Shown in pieces: positions 6,715 through 12,286 of a stretch of 13,917 nt of DNA (position 1 is the first letter of the stretch; every line of letters starts with the position of its first letter). Position numbers and translations under genes: made by a program. Where the stretch lies: NCBI GenBank assembly GCA_900771345.1, contig CAAGNQ010000040.1, forward strand, positions 1 through 13,917, read 5' to 3'. The stretch is from Clostridia bacterium (lineage in GTDB: Bacteria > Bacillota > Clostridia > Christensenellales > Borkfalkiaceae). The notes below the pieces were generated by a model, which saw only the letters and a list, made by a program, of their open reading frames with translations, did no database searches and was not told the origin of the DNA.

Positions 6715-7077
6715 ATGAAAGTCGTTGGTAAGAAATATTGGGTTGTTCCAGATTGTGAACTTCCACCAGAAGGAGAAGGTGAATTAAAGGGTCACGAAAG
6801 CGTTGTTATCGTAAATGATGGGAATAAAGAGGCTGTTATTGACGTTAAGCTTTATTTCCCTGATAAGCAGGCACATACAGGCATTACTTGGAAAGTTCCA
6901 CCACAGACTGTTAAGTGCTTTAGAATGAATAACGTAGAGCATATGTGTGGTTTTAACGTTCCACTTGAAACGCAATATGCAATGAAACTTTCTAGTACTC
7001 AAAAAATAGTTGTTCAATACGGTAGGCTTGATAATCGCCAAGTTAATCTTGCGTATTATACAACGTTGGCATACTAA
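6715..7077 (+). CDS. Anabaena sensory rhodopsin transducer (ASRT) family protein
   Basis: A 120-residue protein that looks like ASRT along its whole length. Landmarks are WVVPDCELPPEG (residues 9-20), HESVVIVNDGN (27-37), the beta-strand DVKLYFPDK (43-51), a VPPQTVKCFR segment (61-70), and the strongly conserved end VVQYGRLDNRQ followed by TTLAY (99-120). ASRT proteins are small soluble beta-sandwich domains. Comparative analyses have proposed that versions outside cyanobacteria bind sugars or related small molecules, and there is no rhodopsin gene here. The start at 6715 has GAGGTG at 6705-6710; an in-frame TTG at 6703 would overlap that site. It probably shares a transcript with the M24 gene and ends at the terminator at 7105. 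A sensor or binding partner for the M24 protein is a reasonable guess, not shown. Confidence 0.85.
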   Translation: MKVVGKKYWVVPDCELPPEGEGELKGHESVVIVNDGNKEAVIDVKLYFPDKQAHTGITWKVPPQTVKCFRMNNVEHMCGFNVPLETQYAMKLSSTQKIVVQYGRLDNRQVNLAYYTTLAY

Positions 7078-7104
7078 TAACTATAACAAACTAAATTAGT
7101 AATT

Positions 7105-7144
7105 TTAACAAAAGTCGCGCCGTACTCGGCGCGACTTTTGTTAA
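7105..7144. terminator. Strong intrinsic terminator after the ASRT gene
   Basis: A perfect 18-bp stem (7105-7122 with 7127-7144) closes a 4-base loop, TACT. The core GTCGCGCCG/CGGCGCGAC is far more GC-rich than its surroundings. The 3' arm contains TTTTGTT, which serves as the T-tract, and because the stem is a perfect palindrome it reads the same on both strands. It would end the M24/ASRT transcript and could also stop minus-strand read-through from the tRNA gene. Confidence 0.9.
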
Positions 7145-7145
7145 T

Positions 7146-7196
7146 AAAAAAATAGGATATATTCGCAGAATCATACGATTTATTGAATATATCCTA
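7146..7196 (-). terminator. Intrinsic terminator of the tRNA-Trp transcript
   Basis: TAGGATATATTC (7153-7164) and GAATATATCCTA (7185-7196) form a 12-bp perfect stem. An inner AATC/GATT stem (7169-7172 with 7177-7180) sits in the loop. Read on the minus strand, the hairpin begins 9 bases after the tRNA CCA end and is followed by seven T (complement of 7146-7152). Confidence 0.8.
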
Positions 7197-7204
7197 CTAA
7201 ATTG

Positions 7205-7279
7205 TGGCAGGGGAGACGCGATTCGAACACGCAACCTACGGTTTTGGAGACCGCTACTCTACCGTTGAGCCACTCCCCT
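7205..7279 (-). tRNA. tRNA-Trp (anticodon CCA)
   Basis: The minus strand folds into a complete 75-base cloverleaf. The acceptor stem AGGGGAG/CTCCCCT is perfect, with G as discriminator and an encoded CCA end (7207-7205). The D stem is GCTC/GAGT. The anticodon loop CTCCAAA carries CCA at 34-36, closed by GCGGT/ACCGT. The T arm has the GTTCGAAT core. Three stems each use a G-T wobble pair. The anticodon reads UGG, so this inserts tryptophan. It is a single-gene unit with its own promoter and terminator. Confidence 0.96.
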
Positions 7280-7292
7280 AAAAACAATAATG

Positions 7293-7321
7293 ATTATATA
7301 ACAATTTACTTCTTATGTCAA
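7293..7321 (-). promoter_or_regulatory. Consensus promoter of the tRNA-Trp gene
   Basis: On the minus strand TTGACA (7321-7316) and TATAAT (7298-7293) are 17 bases apart, a perfect sigma-A consensus. The expected transcription start near 7286 gives a leader of about 7 bases before the mature tRNA 5' end at 7279. Confidence 0.85.
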
Positions 7322-7355
7322 ATAATTTTTGGCAAAATTATAAAATAAACTTATT

Positions 7356-7395
7356 CCCAACCAGTAATTTTCAGATATGGTTAGGGGATTTTTTT
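7356..7395 (+). terminator. Orphan terminator-like hairpin upstream of proC
   Basis: CCC-AACCA (7356-7363) pairs with TGGTT-A-GGG (7378-7386), with one bulged A. It is followed by GGA and a run of seven T (7389-7395). On the plus strand this has the form of an intrinsic terminator, but no plus-strand gene ends here and the proC promoter lies downstream at 7433. It may end a small unannotated transcript, stop stray read-through, or be a coincidence of an AT-rich region. Confidence 0.4.
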
Positions 7396-7432
7396 ATTTG
7401 CAAAAACAAATTACAAAATATATACTATTTAC

Positions 7433-7461
7433 TTGAAAATTTATATTAAATATTATATAAT
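7433..7461 (+). promoter_or_regulatory. Promoter of proC
   Basis: TTGAAA (7433-7438) and TATAAT (7456-7461) are 17 bases apart. The predicted start at about 7468 leaves a 15-base leader containing GAGGT (7474-7478). This promoter places the in-frame ATG at 7462 upstream of the transcript, which supports 7483 as the real proC start. Confidence 0.75.
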
Positions 7462-7482
7462 ATGAAAGAAAATGAGGTAAAA

Positions 7483-8289
7483 ATGGAAAAAAAGTTTAAA
7501 TTAGGAGTGATTGGCGCAGGATTTATGGCAACGGCGCTTATAAATGGTGCATTGTCATCGGCTATATTAGACAAAGAACAGATTTACGTTTGCGACTTGT
7601 CGGACGAGGCGCTTTTTAAAATATCACAAAAAGGTATTTGCGTAACAAAAGAGGCAACTGACGTTGTGAATAATTCTGAATTTGTTTTATTTGCAATTAA
7701 GCCTCAAAATCTTGCAGGCGTTTTAGAGTATATAAAAAATGCTAAAGGCGAGAAATTTATTTCTATTATGGCGGGTGTTAAAAAATCAAAAATTAAAAGT
7801 GTGTTCCCAAACAGTAGGATTGCTCGCTGTATGCCTAATACTCCCTGTGCAATCGGCGCAGGTGCTGTTGGGCTTGATATAAGTGATTTTAATGATGAGA
7901 AAGACGTTTCTTTTATTAAAAATCTTTTTTCTTCACTTTCTAACGTGGTTTTGGTCAGCGAGGATAAGCTTAATGCCGTTACGGGAGTTAGTGGCAGTTC
8001 TCCTGCTTATTTTTATTTGTTTATTAAAGGAATAATTGATGCAGGGGTAAAAAATGGACTTACTTATGAGGAGGCAAAAAATCTTGCCACAAGCACAATG
8101 ATAGGTGCAGGCAAGATGATTTTATCTAATCCAGAAAAAAGCATTGATGACCTTATTAACGCCGTTTGTAGTAAAGGTGGAACAACGATAGAGGCTATTA
8201 AAATATATAATGAAAACGACATAAATTCAATAACTGATAAGGCAGTAGGGGCGTGTATTAAACGCTCTGCTGAATTAGAATCATTATGA
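7483..8289 (+). CDS. proC: Pyrroline-5-carboxylate reductase
   Basis: A 268-residue cytoplasmic enzyme that makes L-proline from pyrroline-5-carboxylate using NAD(P)H. The Rossmann motif GVIGAGFMATALINGA is at the N-terminus. The family motifs RCMPNTPCAIGAG and the C-terminal signature (SGSSPAYFYLFIKGIIDAGV, then ATSTMIGAGKMIL and SKGGTTIEAI) are intact. The length agrees with the family (about 260-275). The start at 7483 follows GAGGT at 7474-7478; the ATG at 7462 has no ribosome-binding site and lies before the predicted transcription start. The stop overlaps the start of rnhA by 4 bases (ATGA), so the two are likely translationally coupled. No proA or proB is in view. Confidence 0.95.
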   Translation: MEKKFKLGVIGAGFMATALINGALSSAILDKEQIYVCDLSDEALFKISQKGICVTKEATDVVNNSEFVLFAIKPQNLAGVLEYIKNAKGEKFISIMAGVKKSKIKSVFPNSRIARCMPNTPCAIGAGAVGLDISDFNDEKDVSFIKNLFSSLSNVVLVSEDKLNAVTGVSGSSPAYFYLFIKGIIDAGVKNGLTYEEAKNLATSTMIGAGKMILSNPEKSIDDLINAVCSKGGTTIEAIKIYNENDINSITDKAVGACIKRSAELESL

Positions 8290-8732
8290 AAATTGTTGAT
8301 ATTTATACTGACGGGGCGTGCAGTGGTAATCCTGGTACAGGGGGATACTGCGCTATACTAATTTATAACGGCAGGGAAAAGATTATTAGTGGCGCTCAAT
8401 CGGATACCACAAACAATAGAATGGAACTTCTTGCTGTTATAAAAGGGCTTGAAGCATTAATAGAGCCTTGCGAAGTTAATCTTTATAGCGATTCAAGATA
8501 CGTTGTTGATGCTTTTAATGAAAAATGGATTGATTCGTGGATAAATAACGGTTGGAAAACGGCTTCAAAAAAAGAGGTTAAAAATATTGACTTGTGGGAA
8601 GAACTTTTGAGACTTAATATAACACACAAAATCAATTTTATTAAGGTAAAAGGGCATTCTGACAACGAATATAATAACCGTTGTGATAAAATTGCCGTAG
8701 AGGAATATAAAAAAATTCAGAATAAATTGTAA
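8286..8732 (+). CDS. rnhA: Ribonuclease HI
   Basis: A 148-residue RNase HI that cleaves RNA in RNA-DNA hybrids during replication and R-loop removal. The full catalytic set is visible: D9 in YTDGACSGNPG, E47 in NNRMEL, D69 in YSDSRYVV and D134 in NNRCDKIA, with the supporting H124 in VKGHSDN. The length and the basic segment around residues 77-98 match the bacterial type 1 enzyme. The ATG overlaps the end of proC in an ATGA arrangement, so translation depends on ribosomes finishing proC. No functional link between proline synthesis and RNase H is implied beyond a shared transcript. Confidence 0.96.
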   Translation: MKIVDIYTDGACSGNPGTGGYCAILIYNGREKIISGAQSDTTNNRMELLAVIKGLEALIEPCEVNLYSDSRYVVDAFNEKWIDSWINNGWKTASKKEVKNIDLWEELLRLNITHKINFIKVKGHSDNEYNNRCDKIAVEEYKKIQNKL

Positions 8733-8771
8733 AATATGGTATGATTTTTTTGACGCATTATAAAATATAAT

Positions 8772-9653
8772 ATGGCGAAAAAGAAATTGTTTGCAATTAA
8801 TATTCTCAGCCTCATAGCGCTAATTCTGATGGGGTGTTTGAGTATAATTTTTTTTAATCTTTACCTTGAAACGTTTAAGTTCGGATACGTAGAGAGGTTT
8901 AGGGGCTTGTTTTCGGCAACGTGTGTCGGAGTGGTCAGCGTGCTGACTGTTTTAGCACTAGTTTTTTTAAGGAAGTTTGTTAAATTTGCCTTCAAAATAA
9001 TTTTTGTAGGTATTTTATTTATAATGACTTCATCAATTTTTTTATACTATCTAAAGCAGTCTGGTATTTTACTTAAGTTTAATAGCGTAAACAGTTTTCG
9101 TGATTATATATCGGGTTTTGGCAAAAGTGCAGTTTTAATATTTATCCTGATTCAGTTTTTGCAAGTAGTCATACTCCCAATACCTTCGTTGATTACCGTT
9201 GGGACTGGAGTTTTGATGTTTAATCCATTATTTGGGGCTATATATAGTGCTATAGGCATAATATTAGGCTCAATAACCTCATTCTTTATGGGAAAACTTT
9301 TCGGCTCTAAGCTAATAATTTGGCTTTTTGGGGAAAAATCCTTAAACAAGGGTTTAGCTCTTATTAAAGGTAAAGATAAAATCGCTTTATCGTTTATGTT
9401 TTTATTGCCCTTGTTTCCCGACGACCTTTTGTGTTTTATTGCCGGCGTTGTTAAAATGAAGAATAAGGATTTTTGCATAATTGTATTTTTAACGAGGATT
9501 GTTTCAATTTTTATATCCTCATTTTCATTAAATAATAGTTTTATTCCTTATAATACTTGGTGGGGAATTAGTATTTGGGTGTTAATTTTTGTTTTAATTT
9601 TCCTTATTGCTTGGTCAATATTCAACAAGCAAGAAACATTAGACAAATTATAG
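8772..9653 (+). CDS. VTT-domain (TVP38/TMEM64, DedA-like) integral membrane protein
   Basis: A very hydrophobic 293-residue protein with about seven or eight predicted membrane spans (near residues 8-30, 48-67, 72-95, 118-138, 144-170, 203-228, 235-252 and 265-284). The VTT core is recognisable: FLQVVILPIPSLITVGTGVLMF (about 129-150, quoted in part) with its proline pair, then GSITSFFMGKLFG, then LLPLFPDDLLCFIAGVVKM (211-229). TVP38/DedA proteins are polytopic membrane proteins linked in several bacteria to lipid carrier movement and membrane homeostasis; the substrate here is unknown. The ATG at 8772 has no visible Shine-Dalgarno site, and an in-frame TGA at 8751 rules out an upstream start. 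A weak promoter, TTCAGA (8716-8721) and TATGAT (8740-8745), may help expression. Confidence 0.8.
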   Translation: MAKKKLFAINILSLIALILMGCLSIIFFNLYLETFKFGYVERFRGLFSATCVGVVSVLTVLALVFLRKFVKFAFKIIFVGILFIMTSSIFLYYLKQSGILLKFNSVNSFRDYISGFGKSAVLIFILIQFLQVVILPIPSLITVGTGVLMFNPLFGAIYSAIGIILGSITSFFMGKLFGSKLIIWLFGEKSLNKGLALIKGKDKIALSFMFLLPLFPDDLLCFIAGVVKMKNKDFCIIVFLTRIVSIFISSFSLNNSFIPYNTWWGISIWVLIFVLIFLIAWSIFNKQETLDKL

Positions 9654-9717
9654 TGTTTTTCGCAATAATTATGTGTGCCATAATATATATAAAGTATAAA
9701 AGTTAAAGAGAGATAGA

Positions 9718-10938
9718 ATGCGTAAGATTGTTGTAGTTGGTGGAGGTGCTTCGGGAATGTTTGCGGCAATATTTGCTGCAAATAACGGTAACGAAGTTAT
9801 TCTTGTTGAAAAAAATGAAAAACTAGGGAAGAAAATATATATAACCGGTAAGGGAAGATGCAACCTAACTAACGACGTATCGTCTAATGAGTTTATGGGC
9901 TCTGTTGTTTCTAACCCTAAATTTGTTTATAGTGCAATAAATAATTTTTCCCCTCAAGACACTATTGAATATTTTTCATCTAAGGGGTTACAATTAAAAA
10001 CCGAACGAGGGAAAAGAGTTTTTCCTTTAAGTGATAAGGCCAGTGACGTTACAAAAACGCTAGAAAAACAGTTGTTATCATTTAAGGTTGATATTAGACT
10101 GAATACTAAAGTAACATGTATTCTTTGTAAAGATGGAAAAATTGAGGGCGTATTAACGGACAAGGGGCAAATTCTATGTGATTCGGTTGTAATTTGTACT
10201 GGTGGCGTATCTTATCCGTTGACGGGGAGTTCTGGTGATGGCTATAATTTTGCGAGTAAAATTGGGCATACTATAATAGATTTAAAACCTGGTTTGGTAG
10301 GAATAGAATTAAAGGGCAATGATTTTCTTGAAATTCAAGGTCTTTCTCTTAAAAACGTGAACTTGACGGCAAAACTAAATGAAAAAATACTTTATTCTGA
10401 GTTTGGCGAAATGTTATTCACACACTTTGGGATTTCAGGACCGATTGTATTATCTTGTTCTTCTGTTATGAATAGGATTGAAGTGAATAATGTAGATTTA
10501 TACATTGACTTAAAGCCTGCGTTGGATTTTAAGACGTTAGATAATAGACTTGTTCGTGAATTTAAGGAAAATAATACAAAAGAATTGTCGAACGCAATGC
10601 GTTCTCTCCTGCCTAAAGGTTTAATTTCAGTTGTTTTGCGTCAAAGTGGCGTTATGGGTAATAAAAACTGCAGTGAAATCACCCATAAAGAGAGGTCTTC
10701 GATTATTAATACTCTAAAAGCCTTAAAATTTAGTGCAAAGAAACTAAGAAATATTGATGAAGCAATCGTTACTTGTGGTGGAGTTTGCGTTAAGGAAGTT
10801 AATCCAAAGACAATGGAGAGTAAAATTTGCAAGGGACTTTTCTTTGCGGGAGAGGTTTTAGATATTGATGCGTTTACTGGAGGATTTAACCTTCAACTCG
10901 CTTTTTCAACAGGATATACAGCAGGAATTAACTGTTAA
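9718..10938 (+). CDS. HI0933/YhiN (BaiN-like) family FAD-dependent oxidoreductase
   Basis: A 406-residue flavoprotein with the FAD-binding motif VVGGGASGMFAA (residues 6-17), an acidic residue ending the second strand (VEKNEKLGKK), and the family signature TGKGRCNLTN (43-52). Later family marks are GEMLFTHFGISGPIVL in the middle and the C-terminal FAD-contacting segment LFFAGEVLDIDAFTGG, then NLQLAFSTGY. The family's physiological substrate is mostly unknown. The BaiN member in bile-acid-converting clostridia acts on steroid intermediates, but that should not be transferred without evidence. Its location directly before cmk, plsC and ispH-S1 is a recurring clostridial gene order, which points to a general cellular role. 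The ribosome-binding site is a modest GAGAG about 8 bases before the ATG. Confidence 0.88.
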   Translation: MRKIVVVGGGASGMFAAIFAANNGNEVILVEKNEKLGKKIYITGKGRCNLTNDVSSNEFMGSVVSNPKFVYSAINNFSPQDTIEYFSSKGLQLKTERGKRVFPLSDKASDVTKTLEKQLLSFKVDIRLNTKVTCILCKDGKIEGVLTDKGQILCDSVVICTGGVSYPLTGSSGDGYNFASKIGHTIIDLKPGLVGIELKGNDFLEIQGLSLKNVNLTAKLNEKILYSEFGEMLFTHFGISGPIVLSCSSVMNRIEVNNVDLYIDLKPALDFKTLDNRLVREFKENNTKELSNAMRSLLPKGLISVVLRQSGVMGNKNCSEITHKERSSIINTLKALKFSAKKLRNIDEAIVTCGGVCVKEVNPKTMESKICKGLFFAGEVLDIDAFTGGFNLQLAFSTGYTAGINC

Positions 10939-10963
10939 TTTTATATAAAACGAGGTATTTACA

Positions 10964-11626
10964 ATGGAAAAGATAATTAGAATAGCGCTTGATGGGCCAT
11001 CGGGAAGTGGTAAGAGTACTATTGCAAAAAAATTATCAAGTAAGCTTAATATTTTATATTTAGATACGGGTGCAATGTATAGAGCAACTGCACTAAAATC
11101 CCTTTCTTTGGGTATTGATACGCTTGATGAAAGTGGTGTTTCGACTTTTATAGACGATATAAATCTTGAAATAAAGTATATTGACGGCACGCAACATACT
11201 TTCTTGGATAATGAAGACGTTTCTGAGAAAATCAGAGAGCCACACGTTTCTATGGCTGCCTCAAACATTTCAAGTTTGAAATGCGTTAGGCTTAAAATGG
11301 TTGAAATGCAGAGGAAAATTGCAGAAAAAATGTCCTGCGTGCTTGATGGCAGAGATATTGGCTCATTCGTGCTTCCTAATGCAGATTATAAGTTTTATAT
11401 TACTGCAAGCGTTGACGTTAGGGCTGATAGAAGATATAAAGAACTTATGCTAAAAGGTCATAAAGTTGATTTTGACGAGTTAAAAAAGGAAATTGAGCAG
11501 AGAGATTATAACGATAAAACTCGTGAGTTTTCGCCTCTATGCAAGGCTCAAGATGCCATTGAGATTGATACGTCGTTTATGAACGTTGAGCAAGTTATCG
11601 GCAAGGTTTTATCATACGTTAAGTAA
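10964..11626 (+). CDS. cmk: Cytidylate kinase
   Basis: A 220-residue CMP/dCMP kinase that uses ATP to make CDP or dCDP. The P-loop GPSGSGKST is at residues 11-19, followed by the family marks YLDTGAMYRA, VLDGRDIGSFVLPNADYKFYIT (quoted in part), RADRRYKEL and RDYNDKTREFSPL, all in order. Length matches the family. GAGGT (10952-10956) lies 7 bases before the ATG, 25 bases after the flavoprotein gene. It is followed 21 bases later by plsC. The cmk-plsC-ispH/S1 order is widespread in Firmicutes. Confidence 0.96.
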   Translation: MEKIIRIALDGPSGSGKSTIAKKLSSKLNILYLDTGAMYRATALKSLSLGIDTLDESGVSTFIDDINLEIKYIDGTQHTFLDNEDVSEKIREPHVSMAASNISSLKCVRLKMVEMQRKIAEKMSCVLDGRDIGSFVLPNADYKFYITASVDVRADRRYKELMLKGHKVDFDELKKEIEQRDYNDKTREFSPLCKAQDAIEIDTSFMNVEQVIGKVLSYVK

Positions 11627-11647
11627 TAAAAATTTTAAGGGTTAATT

Positions 11648-12286
11648 ATGAATTTTTTTCACAAAATTCCACTTTTTATTTTTAAGGCCTTATGCCCGTG
11701 TAAGATATTTGGCAAGGAAAATATTCCTGAAGGTGGCGCAGTTATTGTTTCAAACCACTTTCACGCACTTGATTGTGGGTATATTCTTTTAGTTCACTCA
11801 AAAAACACTTCTATTCTTGCTAAAAAAGAGATTTTTCAAAACAAATTAGTAGGAAAAATTCTTTTATCTTACGGTGGTATTCCGATAGATAGGGATAATC
11901 CTGATATGAAATCTCTAATGCAGGCTATAAAGGTATTAAAAAAAGGAAATAAACTTGCCTTATTTCCAGAAGGAACGAGAAACAAGACGGGTACTTCGGA
12001 TTTGCAACCACTAAAGGGTGGGGCAATGGTTTTTGCCGTTAAGGCTAAAGTCCCTATCGTTCCAATGATGATGGATAGAAAACTGGGGCTTTTTAGAAAG
12101 GTTAATATTATTGTTGGCAAACCATTTGAACTTAAAGATTTTTATGACGTTAAACTTGACGAAGAGAAAATTGTTGAGCTTGAAAAAATTGTTTTTGAAA
12201 AGATGGCTGAGCAACAAAATATTCTTTTTGATATTATTAAGGCTAAGAAAAATAGGCGAGAGAACATAAAAGATGAGAGTAATTAA
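11648..12286 (+). CDS. plsC: 1-acyl-sn-glycerol-3-phosphate acyltransferase
   Basis: A 212-residue acyltransferase that adds the second acyl chain to lysophosphatidate, giving phosphatidic acid at the inner face of the membrane. The catalytic HX4D motif is H37 to D42 (NHFHALD). Motif II is around GGIPIDRD (76-83), motif III is LFPEGTRNKTG (105-115) and motif IV is the VPIVPM segment (135-140). It is a short single-domain form with a hydrophobic N-terminus but no clear multi-span region. AAGG at 11637-11640 precedes the ATG. The last 14 bases overlap the start of ispH in another frame, suggesting translational coupling. Confidence 0.93.
   Translation: MNFFHKIPLFIFKALCPCKIFGKENIPEGGAVIVSNHFHALDCGYILLVHSKNTSILAKKEIFQNKLVGKILLSYGGIPIDRDNPDMKSLMQAIKVLKKGNKLALFPEGTRNKTGTSDLQPLKGGAMVFAVKAKVPIVPMMMDRKLGLFRKVNIIVGKPFELKDFYDVKLDEEKIVELEKIVFEKMAEQQNILFDIIKAKKNRRENIKDESN

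Noticed and set aside
6715..7077. ASRT homologue as evidence for light sensing
   Set aside because: No rhodopsin or carotenoid gene is in the window, and the family is known from many bacteria without rhodopsins.
7462..7482. Upstream ATG for proC adding seven residues
   Set aside because: It has no ribosome-binding site, directly follows the -10 hexamer and so lies before the predicted transcript start; 7483 has GAGGT at the right distance.
8766..8771. TATAAT touching the VTT-gene ATG as a leaderless promoter
   Set aside because: The expected start would fall inside the gene, and no -35 element sits at 16-18 bases; the nearby TTGACG is only 10 bases away.
9668..9684. Short inverted repeat ATTATG/CATAAT between the VTT and flavoprotein genes
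   Set aside because: A six-base AT-rich arm with a 5-base spacer and no T-tract is expected by chance in this composition.
10906..11268. Minus-strand open frame of 120 codons over cmk
   Set aside because: It lies antisense to the conserved P-loop region of cmk and shows no domain or ribosome-binding site.
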